Below, piece after piece: positions 25,723-34,628 of a stretch of DNA of 64,000 nt (its first letter is position 1; every line of letters begins with the position of its first letter). The position numbers were made by a program, and so were the translations under genes. Source of the DNA: Aeromonas lacus (GTDB lineage Bacteria > Pseudomonadota > Gammaproteobacteria > Enterobacterales > Aeromonadaceae); the NCBI RefSeq assembly GCF_000764665.1, contig NZ_JRGM01000130.1, positions 102,250 to 166,249 of the forward strand. Reading direction: 5' to 3'. The notes under the pieces were generated by a model. It did not search any database and was not told where the DNA came from. It saw only the letters and a program-made list of their open reading frames with translations.

Positions 25723-26978
25723 AGAAAAAGATCGCCATCATCGGTTCAGGGATCTCGGGGCTTACCGCCGGTTTTCTGCTCCACAGACTCCATGACATTA
25801 CCCTGTTCGAGGCGGCGCCGACCCTGGGCGGTCACACCGCCACCGTCGATGTGAATCAGGCTGGCCGCAGCTATGCCATCGATACCGGCTTTATCGTCTT
25901 TAACGATCGTACCTACCCCCACTTCTTGAAGTTGCTGGCGCGGATCGGCATGGCGCGCCAACCGGCCGAGATGAGCTTCTCGGTGAAAAGCCCGGAAGGG
26001 CTGGAGTATAACGGCCATAACCTCGACACCCTGTTTGCCCAGCGCAGCAATCTGCTGAGCCCCCGTTTCTATGGCTTCGTCGCCGAGATCCTGCGTTTCA
26101 ACCGGGAGGCGCGGGCCTGGCTGGCCGATGGTCAACATCAGGGCGCGGGCCCCGAGCTGACCCTGGGAGACTTTCTGCTGGCGGGGGAGTTTAGCGACTA
26201 CTTCGCCCGCCACTACATCTTGCCGATGGGGGCGGCGATCTGGTCATCGACGCTGGCCGATATGCGCGCCTTTCCCCTTGGTTTCTTCCTGCGCTTTTTT
26301 GCCAACCACGGCCTGCTGGATGTGGCCAATCGCCCCCAGTGGTACGTGATCCCGGGTGGATCGCGGGAATATATCTGCCCCCTTACGGCGGGTTGGCAGT
26401 CGCAGATCCGCCTCGCCTGTCCGGTGCAGAGCGTGCGGCGGGAGGCGGACGGCGTGGTGATCCAGAGCAGTTACGGCGAGGAGCAGTTTGACGAGGTGAT
26501 CTTCGCCTGCCACAGCGATCAGGCGCTGGCGCTGCTGGCGGATCCCGGCGAGCGGGAGCAGGCCATCCTTGGCGACATGCCCTATCAGGCCAACGATGTC
26601 TGGCTCCATACCGATGCGCGCTGCCTGCCCACCCGCCGCAAGGCATGGGCCAGCTGGAACTATCAGCTCGATGACAACGACGAGGCGCGGCCGCTGGTGA
26701 GTTACAACATGAATATCCTGCAAGGAGTGAGCTCGCCAGAGCCCTTCTGCGTCAGCCTCAACCCCAAGGGCAAGGTGGATGAGAGCAAGGTGCTGCGCCG
26801 CTTCGTCTACCACCATCCGGTGTTCAATCAGGCCTCCATCGCCGCCCAGCAGCGCCGTGCGGAGATCTGTGGCCAGCAGCACACCCACTTCTGTGGCGCC
26901 TACTGGTACAACGGCTTTCACGAGGATGGGGTACGCAGCGCGCTGGACGTCGCCAGGCGCTTCGGGGCCGAGCTATGA
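25719..26978 (+). CDS. FAD-dependent amine-oxidase-like oxidoreductase
   Basis: A 419-aa flavoprotein. The N-terminal Rossmann motif GSGISGLTAG (residues 9-18) is followed by FEAAPTLGGHTATVD, the GG doublet of the amine-oxidase/desaturase group. PGGSREYICPLTAGW and CHSDQALALLADP are typical of the family found beside DUF1365 and CFA-synthase genes. Homologues in Rhodobacter sphaeroides belong to the singlet-oxygen response, where a related set of enzymes makes furan fatty acids; the same chemistry here is inference. Confidence 0.87.
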   Translation: MKKKIAIIGSGISGLTAGFLLHRLHDITLFEAAPTLGGHTATVDVNQAGRSYAIDTGFIVFNDRTYPHFLKLLARIGMARQPAEMSFSVKSPEGLEYNGHNLDTLFAQRSNLLSPRFYGFVAEILRFNREARAWLADGQHQGAGPELTLGDFLLAGEFSDYFARHYILPMGAAIWSSTLADMRAFPLGFFLRFFANHGLLDVANRPQWYVIPGGSREYICPLTAGWQSQIRLACPVQSVRREADGVVIQSSYGEEQFDEVIFACHSDQALALLADPGEREQAILGDMPYQANDVWLHTDARCLPTRRKAWASWNYQLDDNDEARPLVSYNMNILQGVSSPEPFCVSLNPKGKVDESKVLRRFVYHHPVFNQASIAAQQRRAEICGQQHTHFCGAYWYNGFHEDGVRSALDVARRFGAEL

Positions 26979-27757
26979 ATGGCGCCACCGTGGCCACGGA
27001 ACATGAGCGTGCCGACGAACTGGCTGGCGTCACCAGCGCCATCTGGCAGGGCTCGGTGCGCCACCGCCGTTTTGCGCCGCGGACCCACGCCTTCTCCTAC
27101 AGCCTCTTTATGCTGGGGCTGGATCTCGACGAGCTGCCGCAGATCGATCAGGGGCGCTGGTTCGGGGTGGAGCGGGCTGGGCTGCTCTCGTTTCACCGCC
27201 ATGACTATCTCAAGGGCAGCGAGGGGAGTCTCAAGCAGGCGGTGTGGCAGAAGGTGAGCGAACTGGGTGGCGATGCCGAGCCCGAGGGGCGCGTGCTGCT
27301 GCTCGGCAACGTGCGCTGTCTGGGCTTCTACTTCAGCCCGGTCAACTTCTACTTTTGCTACCGACAGGGAGAAGCCCGCTATCTGCTGGCGGAGGTGTCG
27401 AACACCCCCTGGAACGAGCGTCACTACTACCTGCTGGATCTGGCGGCGCTGGCGCCCCATGACAAGGATTTCCACGTCTCCCCCTTTATGGGGCTGGCGA
27501 TGCGTTACCACTGGCGCATCAGGCCGCCCGCGCAGGAGACACTGATCCATATCGAGAGTCATCCCGTATCCGGTGAGGCCAAGCTGTTTGACGCAACCCT
27601 TGCGCTCACTCGCGAACCGCTGTCGCGCAAGGGGCTGGTGGCCCTGCTGGCCCGCTGGCCCTGGATGACAATGAAGGTGCTGCTCGGGATCTACTGGCAG
27701 GCCCTGCGTCTTTTTATCAAACGAACACCGATTTTTACCCATCCGGAGAGCCGCTAA
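26975..27757 (+). CDS. DUF1365-family protein
   Basis: A 260-aa protein of DUF1365, almost always encoded between an FAD amine oxidase and a CFA-synthase-like gene. Recognisable blocks: WQGSVRHRRFAPRTHAFSYSLFMLGLDLDEL, RVLLLGNVRCLGFYFSPVNFYFCYR, VSNTPWNERHYYLLD, KDFHVSPFMGLAMRYHW. The molecular function is not established. It overlaps the FAD gene by ATGA and its stop shares one base with the next ATG. Confidence 0.9.
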   Translation: MNGATVATEHERADELAGVTSAIWQGSVRHRRFAPRTHAFSYSLFMLGLDLDELPQIDQGRWFGVERAGLLSFHRHDYLKGSEGSLKQAVWQKVSELGGDAEPEGRVLLLGNVRCLGFYFSPVNFYFCYRQGEARYLLAEVSNTPWNERHYYLLDLAALAPHDKDFHVSPFMGLAMRYHWRIRPPAQETLIHIESHPVSGEAKLFDATLALTREPLSRKGLVALLARWPWMTMKVLLGIYWQALRLFIKRTPIFTHPESR

Positions 27758-29013
27758 TGGAACTTGCTCAATCAACCCTCTCTGCCTCTTTCATCGACAA
27801 GGGGGCAAGACAACTGCTGCTCAATCTGCTGGGTCGCCTCGAACATGGCCAGCTGCTGCTGCGGGATGGCGGTGAGCGCCACAGCTTTGGCGTCGCGGGC
27901 ACCGATCTGCATGCTGAACTGGTGGTGCAGGATCCGGCCTTCTATCGCCGCCTGCTGCTGGGGGGCAGCATCGCCGCCGGGGAAACCTGGGTGGAGGGGC
28001 TCTGGACCAGCCCGGATCCGGTGGCGTTGGTGCGGCTGCTGGCCCGCAACCTGACGCTGCTCGACTCCCTTGAGCGACGCTTGGGCTGGCTCAGTTTCCC
28101 CTTCAACAAAGTGCGCCACTGGCTCAATCGCAATACCCTGACCGGCTCGCGCTCCAACATCGCCGCCCACTACGATCTCGGCAATACCCTCTATCAGGGT
28201 TTTCTCGACAGCCATATGCAGTACTCGAGCGCCATCTATCCGAGCGCCGAGGCCACTCTCGAAGAGGGACAGCAGGCCAAGCTGCGCACCATCTGCGAGC
28301 GGCTGGCGCTGGGGCCTGATGATCATCTGCTGGAGATCGGTACCGGCTGGGGTGGCTTGGCGGTTTATGCCGCCCGTCACTACGGCTGCCGGGTGACTAC
28401 CACCACCATCTCCCGGGCCCAGCACGACTATGCCAAGGAGTGGATTGCGCGGGAGGGGCTGGGGGATCGCATCACCTTGCTGCTGGAGGATTACCGCAAG
28501 CTGGAGGGTACTTATGACAAGCTGGTCTCCATCGAGATGATCGAGGCGGTGGGCCACGCCTTCCTGCCCGACTATTTCCGCCAGCTGTCGCGGCTGCTCA
28601 AACCCGGTGGCCGCCTGCTCATTCAGGCCATTACCATCGCCGATCAGCGTCATGCCCAGTATCTGCGCGGGGTCGATTTCATCCAGCGCTACATCTTCCC
28701 CGGTGGCTGTCTGCCGAGCGTCTCCCAGATGGCGGGGTTGCTGGCGCGGGAGACCGACATGCAGCTGGTGCGGCTGCACGATCACGGCCATCACTATGCC
28801 CGCACCCTGGCTCACTGGTGCGAGCGTTTTCTGGCGCTGTCACCCGAGCTGCCCAAGCTCGGTTACAGCCAGGATTTCATCCGGCTGTGGCACTTCTACT
28901 TCGCCTATTGCGAGGGGGGATTCTGGGAGCGCAGCATCAGTCTGGTACAGCTGGAGGCTGCCAAGCCGGGCCCCGCTGGCTGGTCGGGTGATGTGCCAGT
29001 AAGCGGTCAGTGA
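27757..29013 (+). CDS. Cyclopropane-fatty-acyl-phospholipid synthase-like methyltransferase
   Basis: A 418-aa SAM-dependent enzyme. The N-terminal domain (1-125) precedes the methyltransferase core, with NIAAHYDLGN at about 134-143, the SAM loop LEIGTGWGG at 192-200 and EMIEAVGHAFLPDYFRQLSRLLKPGGRLLIQ. CFA synthases add a methylene to unsaturated acyl chains of membrane phospholipids; relatives in amine-oxidase/DUF1365 clusters can instead methylate. Which product is made here is open. It starts with TAATG coupling to the DUF1365 gene. Confidence 0.9.
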   Translation: MELAQSTLSASFIDKGARQLLLNLLGRLEHGQLLLRDGGERHSFGVAGTDLHAELVVQDPAFYRRLLLGGSIAAGETWVEGLWTSPDPVALVRLLARNLTLLDSLERRLGWLSFPFNKVRHWLNRNTLTGSRSNIAAHYDLGNTLYQGFLDSHMQYSSAIYPSAEATLEEGQQAKLRTICERLALGPDDHLLEIGTGWGGLAVYAARHYGCRVTTTTISRAQHDYAKEWIAREGLGDRITLLLEDYRKLEGTYDKLVSIEMIEAVGHAFLPDYFRQLSRLLKPGGRLLIQAITIADQRHAQYLRGVDFIQRYIFPGGCLPSVSQMAGLLARETDMQLVRLHDHGHHYARTLAHWCERFLALSPELPKLGYSQDFIRLWHFYFAYCEGGFWERSISLVQLEAAKPGPAGWSGDVPVSGQ

Positions 29014-29015
29014 CC

Positions 29016-29492
29016 ATGTGGCAGTGGGCTCACCTGCTGGGGTTCAACCTCTACTGGTTGCTGGCGGTGAAGTGGCAGCAGCCGGGCCCGCTGCTGGTGA
29101 TCTTGCTGCTGCACTTTCTCTTCTCACCCAGCCGCCAGCAAGACTGGCGGCTGCTCCCCATCGCGGTTGCCGGCTGTCTGCTGGATGCCCTGCTATGGCA
29201 GCTCGGCTTGTTCCGGTTCCCGTCCGGTTTTCCCCTCTGGCTGGTACTGCTCTGGCTCGGTTTTGCCCTGACGCTGGGCCACGGCATGCGCTGGCTGCTG
29301 CGTCTGCCCCGCTGGCAGCAGGCGCTGTTTGGCGTGTTTGGCGGTGCCTCCTCCTATGTGGCGGGGGCCGCCATGGGGGCAGTACACTTACCTTGGGGCA
29401 TCGGGATCAGTGCAGCACTGCTGGCAGTGATCTGGATGTGGTGGTTACCCGTACTCCTGTGGGTAATGGTCAAGCTGGAGGGTGAGTCATGA
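29016..29492 (+). CDS. DUF2878-family membrane protein
   Basis: A 158-aa protein of four to five transmembrane helices: WAHLLGFNLYWLLAVKW, LLVILLLHFLF, LPIAVAGCLLDALLWQLGLF, LWLVLLWLGFALTLGHGMRWLL, LLAVIWMWWLPVLLWVMV. DUF2878 genes are regularly linked to this type of photolyase/CFA cluster; the function is unknown. The ATG at 29016 follows the CFA stop by two bases; a GTG at 29010 that overlaps the stop is an alternative start. Confidence 0.82.
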   Translation: MWQWAHLLGFNLYWLLAVKWQQPGPLLVILLLHFLFSPSRQQDWRLLPIAVAGCLLDALLWQLGLFRFPSGFPLWLVLLWLGFALTLGHGMRWLLRLPRWQQALFGVFGGASSYVAGAAMGAVHLPWGIGISAALLAVIWMWWLPVLLWVMVKLEGES

Positions 29493-29710
29493 TGAACTCC
29501 TTTTCGACCGACACGCTGCTTTTTTCCAAGTGGACCAAAGAGAGCCAGCATGAGCTGACGGATCGCTTCTATCTGGTGGTTGCCTGCCAGCGGAATGCGC
29601 AGGGCCAGCTGGTGCAGGTAGTGATGCAGGATATCAATACCCTGCAGGAACAGGAGATGGACTGGCATGAACTCGAAGACCCCAATCACTGGCATATGGG
29701 GTGGAATTAG
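29489..29710 (+). CDS. Small Trp-rich protein (TIGR02450-like)
   Basis: A 73-aa soluble protein rich in Trp and acidic residues (LLFSKWTKESQHELTDRFYLVVACQ...MDWHELEDPNHWHMGWN). The SKWT motif and size match the TIGR02450 family of small tryptophan-rich proteins of unknown function (assignment from memory). It overlaps the DUF2878 gene by ATGA, and its last 44 bases are shared with the next gene in another frame. Confidence 0.75.
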   Translation: MMNSFSTDTLLFSKWTKESQHELTDRFYLVVACQRNAQGQLVQVVMQDINTLQEQEMDWHELEDPNHWHMGWN

Positions 29711-30209
29711 CCTCCACCTTGCCGCACTGAGCCTGCTTGTCGCCACGACCAGCGATGCGGCAACGCTACCCTGGCAGAAGCTGCGTCCGGTCGGGCAGGG
29801 GGAGATGAACTGGCTCTGGTTCAAGCTCTACGATGCCACCCTTTACAGCGCGAGCGGTCGCTACCAACCGGGCCACTATCCACAAGCGCTTACCCTTACC
29901 TATGCCAGAGCCATCGAGCGGGACGATCTGCTCGGCGCCACTTCGTCCGAGTGGCAGCGTCTCGGCGTGGGTAGCGATGCCGAGCGCAAGCAGTGGCTGG
30001 AGCAACTCGCCGCAATCTGGCCGGATGTGGCTTCGGGTGATCGGCTCACCTTCTATGTCGATGAAGCGGGGCATGGCCACTTCTGGTGGCAAGAGAAGCG
30101 CCTTGGTTCGCTCGACGATCCCCGATTTTCTGCTGCCTTTCTCGCTATCTGGCTGGCTGACAACAGTCTGGATCCTGCACTTACCCGCCGTCTGCGCGGC
30201 CAATCCTGA
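29667..30209 (+). CDS. Chalcone isomerase-like periplasmic protein
   Basis: A 180-aa protein with an N-terminal hydrophobic export signal (ISLHLAALSLLVATTSDAA) and a chalcone-isomerase-like body (RPVGQGEMNWLWFKLYDATLYSASGRY...LTLTYARAIERDDLLGATSSEWQRLG). Bacterial members of this fold bind fatty acids or haem rather than flavonoids, so a lipid role is plausible. The ATG at 29667 lies 44 bases inside the preceding gene; no later in-frame start would keep a signal peptide. Confidence 0.78.
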   Translation: MNSKTPITGIWGGISLHLAALSLLVATTSDAATLPWQKLRPVGQGEMNWLWFKLYDATLYSASGRYQPGHYPQALTLTYARAIERDDLLGATSSEWQRLGVGSDAERKQWLEQLAAIWPDVASGDRLTFYVDEAGHGHFWWQEKRLGSLDDPRFSAAFLAIWLADNSLDPALTRRLRGQS

Positions 30210-30223
30210 TAGTGGAGTCTGTC

Positions 30224-30787
30224 ATGCTGTTTATCCCGTCGTTGTTACGGTCGCTGCTATCCGGGCAGCGGCTATTTGTATTGTGCCTCGCCCTGCTGCT
30301 CAGTGGTTGTGGTGCCAGTCTCGACAGTTATCGGGGGCAGGGGCCGAACTGGGATCTCGCCCGTTTCTTCAATGGCAAGCTGGTGGCCCATGGTCTGGTG
30401 ACCGACCGCAGCGGCGAAGTGACCAGCCGCTTTCGGGTCGAGATGACAGGGCGCTGGCAGAACGGTAAGGGAGAGCTGTTCGAGCAGTTCTATTTTGACG
30501 ATGGTCGCCAGCAGACTCGCACCTGGCATCTGAGCAAGGGTGCTGATGGCCACTGGCGTGGTACGGCATCGGATGTGGTCGGGGAGGCCGTGGGCAAGAG
30601 TGAAGGGTTTGCCCTCAACTGGCGCTATCAACTCGATCTGGCACTGCCGGACGGCGAGGTGGTGCGGGTGAGCTTTGATGACTGGATGTATCTGCTGGAC
30701 GAGGATCGCCTGATCAATCGCGCCGCCATCAGCAAGTTCGGCATCCATCTGGGGGAGGTGATCCTCTACATCGAGCGAACATCCTGA
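30224..30787 (+). CDS. DUF3833-family lipoprotein
   Basis: A 187-aa lipoprotein with signal FVLCLALLLSGC (lipobox LSGC) and the DUF3833 body (WDLARFFNGKLVAHGLVTDRSGEVTSRFRVEMTGRW..., SFDDWMYLLDEDRLINRAAISKFGIHLGEVIL), a lipocalin-like barrel by inference. It is the last gene of the operon, 14 bases after the chalcone-isomerase-like gene. The ATG at 30224 has GGAG upstream. Confidence 0.85.
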   Translation: MLFIPSLLRSLLSGQRLFVLCLALLLSGCGASLDSYRGQGPNWDLARFFNGKLVAHGLVTDRSGEVTSRFRVEMTGRWQNGKGELFEQFYFDDGRQQTRTWHLSKGADGHWRGTASDVVGEAVGKSEGFALNWRYQLDLALPDGEVVRVSFDDWMYLLDEDRLINRAAISKFGIHLGEVILYIERTS

Positions 30788-30815
30788 CCGGTGTGCTTCG
30801 CATGAAAGCCAATAA

Positions 30816-30840
30816 AAAAGCGCGCCGATGGCGCGCTTTT
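30816..30840. terminator. Bidirectional terminator between the photolyase operon and the nqr operon
   Basis: AAAAGCGCGCC / GGCGCGCTTTT (30816-30826, 30830-30840) with T or A tracts on both sides; the two operons converge here. Confidence 0.9.
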
Positions 30841-30861
30841 GTCTATCGCAAGGCAGGCAGA

Positions 30862-31086
30862 TCAGATGATCCGGTTCTCCTCCAGCATCTTGCGACGGGC
30901 CTCTTCCTTGGCCATCTTCTTCTTGCGATTGTCGCAAGGCTCGGGGCAGTCGCACTCCTTCTCGATGCCGACGCCACCCAGGCCGCCGCAGGAGCCCGAG
31001 ATGGTCTTCTTCTGGAAGATGTAGCCAATGGCCATGGCCACAATCACCAGCATGAATACCCCGAAGGTGATCAGAAAAACCTGCAT
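30862..31086 (-). CDS. nqrM: Na+-NQR maturation protein NqrM
   Basis: A 74-aa protein with one N-terminal transmembrane helix (VFLITFGVFMLVIVAMAIGYIF) and four conserved cysteines in SGSCGG and ECDCPEPCDN, the DUF539/NqrM signature. NqrM is known to deliver iron to the intramembrane cysteine site shared by NqrD and NqrE. It follows apbE at the end of the nqr operon. GGAGG precedes the ATG at 31086. Confidence 0.92.
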   Translation of the reverse strand: MQVFLITFGVFMLVIVAMAIGYIFQKKTISGSCGGLGGVGIEKECDCPEPCDNRKKKMAKEEARRKMLEENRII

Positions 31087-31095
31087 CAATCCTCC

Positions 31096-32136
31096 CTATT
31101 TCCTGACCAGATACTGCTTGAACGCGTCGGAGTAGGCCTCTTCAAAGCCGTTGTCGGTCTTGGTGATGACGAAGATCGCCAGACCCCGCTCGTTGGCATA
31201 GGCCAGGCTCTTCTCCGGCCCCATCACCATAAATACGGTCGCCAGCCCGTCCGCAGTCATGCAGGAGGGGTGGATCACAGTGACCGACACCATACGGTGC
31301 TGGATCGGTTTGCCGGTGCGCGGATCTATGGTGTGAGAGAAGCGCTGGCCATCCATCTCATAGTAATTGCGATATTCGCCCGAGGTGGCGACGCCATTGT
31401 CACCCGGAACGATTACCTCCTGCACCGAGCCGGCATTAGCGGTCGGCTTCTCGATGGCGACGCGCCAGTGGTGTCCCTTGCCGTTGACGCCATTGATCCG
31501 CAGCTCGCCGCCGATCTCCACCAGATAGTTACGCGCCCCCAGGGACTCCAGATACTCGGCCACCTTGTCTACGCCAAAGCCCTTGGCAATGGCGGAGAGA
31601 TCGACGTAGAGATCCGGGATGTCCTTTTGCAGGGTATCGGCATCCACCGAGGTGATGACGTGCAGATTGCCCAGACCGGTCTTCTGACGGGTCTGGGTGA
31701 TCAACTCTTCCGACGGCATCTTGGTCGGTCTCTTGTCCGGACCAAAGCCCCACAGATTGACCAAGGGGCCGACGGTGACGTCCAGCGCCCCCTGGCTCTC
31801 ACGGCCAATATGAATGGCCTCTGTGACTACCCGCGCGGTATCCCGCGAGACCACCACCGGCGTGGAGCTGCGATGCTGGTTGAAGCGCGACAGTTCGGAA
31901 TCGGGACGATAGGTCGACATCTGATCGTTGACCCGCTCCAGCAAGACATCGACCTCGGCCTGAAACTTGGCCGGATCGCTGATGACGTTGTCCGCCACCT
32001 TGATGGAGTAGTAAGTGCCCATGGTGCTACCGGTGATGTGGATCTCCGGTTTGGATTGGACCGTTTGTTCCTGACCGCACCCTGTCAAGAAAAAGGCCAG
32101 CCCGAAGGCTAGCCAGGTCTTTACAACGCTGTTCAT
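31096..32136 (-). CDS. apbE: FAD:protein FMN transferase ApbE
   Basis: A 346-aa lipoprotein (lipobox LTGC, Cys20) of the ApbE family, with HITGSTMGTYYSIKV near the N-terminus, VDLSAIAKGFGVDKVAEYLE, and the C-terminal metal-binding TADGLATVFMVMG. It attaches FMN by phosphoester bonds to threonines of NqrB and NqrC in the periplasm, and is encoded three bases after nqrF, where its substrates are made. Confidence 0.94.
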   Translation of the reverse strand: MNSVVKTWLAFGLAFFLTGCGQEQTVQSKPEIHITGSTMGTYYSIKVADNVISDPAKFQAEVDVLLERVNDQMSTYRPDSELSRFNQHRSSTPVVVSRDTARVVTEAIHIGRESQGALDVTVGPLVNLWGFGPDKRPTKMPSEELITQTRQKTGLGNLHVITSVDADTLQKDIPDLYVDLSAIAKGFGVDKVAEYLESLGARNYLVEIGGELRINGVNGKGHHWRVAIEKPTANAGSVQEVIVPGDNGVATSGEYRNYYEMDGQRFSHTIDPRTGKPIQHRMVSVTVIHPSCMTADGLATVFMVMGPEKSLAYANERGLAIFVITKTDNGFEEAYSDAFKQYLVRK

Positions 32137-32139
32137 GGA

Positions 32140-33363
32140 TTAACCACCAAAGTCATCCAGCAGGATGTTTTCGTCCTCAACGCCCAGATCTTTGAGCATG
32201 TTGATGACGGCTGCGTTCATTACGGGAGGTCCACACATGTAGAACTCGCAATCTTCCGGCGCTTCGTGGTTCTTGAGATAGTTCTCGTAGAGCACGTTGT
32301 GGATGAAGCCGGTGTAGCCGTCCCAGTTGTCTTCCGGTTGCGGATCGGACAGGGCGACGTTCCAGGTGAAGTTCTCGTTCTCGGCGGCGAGCATGTCGAA
32401 ATCTTCGACATAGAACATTTCGCGCTTGGAACGGGCTCCGTACCAGAAGCTCATCTTGCGCTTGGACTTCAGGCGACGCAGCTGGTCGAAGATGTGGGAG
32501 CGCATCGGCGCCATACCCGCACCACCACCGATGAATACCATTTCGGCATCAGTGTCCTTGGCGAAGAACTCGCCGAACGGACCGGAGATGGTCACTTTGT
32601 CACCCGCTTTCAGGTTGAAGATGTAGGAGGACATCTGTCCCGGAGGGGCAGTCCAGTTGCTGGGCGGCGGCGTAGCAATACGCACGTTCAGCATGATGAT
32701 GCCGAACTCTTCCGGATAGTTGGCCATGGAGTAGGCACGGATGATCGGCTCATCGACCTTGGACTCCAGCTCAAAAATCTTGAAGCGATCCCAGTCACCG
32801 CGATACTCCTCGGGAATATCGAAGTTCTTGTAGTAGACGTGGTGAGCCGGCGCTTCGATCTGGATATAACCACCGGCGCGGAACGGTACGCTCTCGCCAT
32901 CGGGGATCTGCAGCTTGAGCTCCTTGATGAAGGTGGCCTTGTTATCGTTGGAGATAACGGTACATTCCCACTTCTTCACGCCGAAGATCTCTTCCGGCAG
33001 TTCGATGTCCATGTCGCCACGAACGGTGACCTGACAGGCCAGACGCTCGCCGTGACGGGCTTCGCCCTTGCTGATGTGATCCAGTTCGGTCGGCAGGATG
33101 TCGCCGCCGCCAGACTTCACCCGCACCTTGCACTGACCGCAGGAGCCACCGCCGCCACAGGCGGAGGAGACGAAGATACCGTTGCCGGCCAGAACGCCGA
33201 GCAGCTTGCCACCGGCCGGGCTGGTCACAGCCTTGGCCGGGTCACCGTTGATGCTGATTGTCACGTCGCCCGCGGTCACCAGCTTGGACTTGGCGAACAG
33301 AATGACTGCCACCAGTGCCAGCAGGATCACGGTAAACATGACCACACCCAAAATAATTTCCAT
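32140..33363 (-). CDS. nqrF: Na+-translocating NADH:quinone reductase subunit F
   Basis: A 407-aa entry subunit: an N-terminal transmembrane helix (residues 4-23), a 2Fe-2S ferredoxin domain ([15 protein letters not shown], with a later Cys in LACQV), an FAD domain ([11 protein letters not shown]) and an NADH domain ([28 protein letters not shown]). It oxidises NADH in the cytoplasm and passes electrons to the 2Fe-2S centre. AAGGAA precedes the ATG. Confidence 0.97.
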   Translation of the reverse strand: MEIILGVVMFTVILLALVAVILFAKSKLVTAGDVTISINGDPAKAVTSPAGGKLLGVLAGNGIFVSSACGGGGSCGQCKVRVKSGGGDILPTELDHISKGEARHGERLACQVTVRGDMDIELPEEIFGVKKWECTVISNDNKATFIKELKLQIPDGESVPFRAGGYIQIEAPAHHVYYKNFDIPEEYRGDWDRFKIFELESKVDEPIIRAYSMANYPEEFGIIMLNVRIATPPPSNWTAPPGQMSSYIFNLKAGDKVTISGPFGEFFAKDTDAEMVFIGGGAGMAPMRSHIFDQLRRLKSKRKMSFWYGARSKREMFYVEDFDMLAAENENFTWNVALSDPQPEDNWDGYTGFIHNVLYENYLKNHEAPEDCEFYMCGPPVMNAAVINMLKDLGVEDENILLDDFGG

Positions 33364-33395
33364 CTATCGTTCCTTTCTGATTGCAGGAAAGCCGA

Positions 33396-33992
33396 TTACA
33401 GGGAGATACCAGAGAAGGACATAAAGCCCAGCGCCATCAGGCCGGCAGTGATGAAGGTGATGCCCAGACCACGCAGGCCTTGTGGAACATCGGAGTACTT
33501 CATCTTCTCGCGGATACCTGCCAGCGCAACGATCGCCAGCATCCAGCCTGCACCTGAACCCACGCCGTAGACCACAGACTCCATGAAGTTGTAGTCACGC
33601 TGCACCATGAAGGAGACGCCACCGAAGATGGCGCAGTTCACGGTGATGAGCGGCAGGAAGATACCCAGGGCGTTGTAGAGAGCCGGGAAGTACTTGTCCA
33701 GCGCCATCTCCAGGATCTGCACCAGCGCCGCGATCACCCCGATGAAGGTGATGAAGCTCAGGAAGCTCAGATCCAGGTCAGGGGAGAGGGCACCTGCCTT
33801 CAGCACGTAGTTGTAGATCAGGTTGTTGACCGGTACGGCGATGGTTTGCACCACGATAACGGCAATACCAAGACCCATGGAGGTCTTAACCTTCTTGGAC
33901 ACAGCCAGGAAGGTACACATCCCCAAGAAGAAGGAGAGTGCCAGGTTTTCGATGAAAATCGAACGAATCAACAGACTCAGATAGTGTTCCAT
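33396..33992 (-). CDS. nqrE: Na+-translocating NADH:quinone reductase subunit E
   Basis: A 198-aa membrane subunit with six helices, including [18 protein letters not shown] and [34 protein letters not shown]. The cysteines in GMCTFL and VNCAIFG correspond to ligands of the iron centre formed with NqrD. It lies three bases after nqrD and 32 bases before nqrF. Confidence 0.96.
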   Translation of the reverse strand: MEHYLSLLIRSIFIENLALSFFLGMCTFLAVSKKVKTSMGLGIAVIVVQTIAVPVNNLIYNYVLKAGALSPDLDLSFLSFITFIGVIAALVQILEMALDKYFPALYNALGIFLPLITVNCAIFGGVSFMVQRDYNFMESVVYGVGSGAGWMLAIVALAGIREKMKYSDVPQGLRGLGITFITAGLMALGFMSFSGISL

Positions 33993-33995
33993 ACC

Positions 33996-34628
33996 TTAAT
34001 CCTTCGCCTCCACCTGCTTGGGATCCTTGGTGCGAACGCCCCAGATGATCAGACCAATGATGAAGAATGCACTCGGCGGCAGCAGCAGCAGACCGTTGGG
34101 TACATACCAGCCACCGTTGTTCACCAGCGGCAGCAGCTCGATGCCGAACCAGGTACCGGAGCCCAGCAGTTCACGCACGGTAGCGACGCTCAGCAGAATG
34201 GCGCCATAGCCCAGACCGTTGCCGATACCATCCAGGAAGGAGGGGAGCGGCGCGCTCTTCATGGCGTAGGCTTCGGCACGACCCATCACGATACAGTTGG
34301 TGATGATGAGGCCGACGAATACCGACAGCTGCTTGGAGATGTCATAGGCATAAGCCTTGAGCACCTGGTCAACCACGATAACCAGCGAAGCGATGATGGC
34401 CATCTGGGCAATGATCCGCACGCTGTTCGGGATCTGGTTGCGGATCAGAGAGATGAACAGGTTTGAGAAGGCGGTGACCGCCATAACCGCGAGGGTCATT
34501 ACAAACGCTGTCTTCATCTGGCTGGTAACCGCCAGTGCAGAACAGACACCCAGCACCTGCAAGGCGATGGGGTTGTTGCCCAGCACAGGGGTCAACAGCA
34601 ACTTTTTCATTTCGCTCTTGTCAGCCAT
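33996..34628 (-). CDS. nqrD: Na+-translocating NADH:quinone reductase subunit D
   Basis: A 210-aa membrane subunit with [25 protein letters not shown] and [25 protein letters not shown]; its two cysteines complete the intramembrane iron site with NqrE. AGGAG lies before the ATG at 34628. It overlaps the end of nqrC by eight bases. Confidence 0.96.
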   Translation of the reverse strand: MADKSEMKKLLLTPVLGNNPIALQVLGVCSALAVTSQMKTAFVMTLAVMAVTAFSNLFISLIRNQIPNSVRIIAQMAIIASLVIVVDQVLKAYAYDISKQLSVFVGLIITNCIVMGRAEAYAMKSAPLPSFLDGIGNGLGYGAILLSVATVRELLGSGTWFGIELLPLVNNGGWYVPNGLLLLPPSAFFIIGLIIWGVRTKDPKQVEAKD

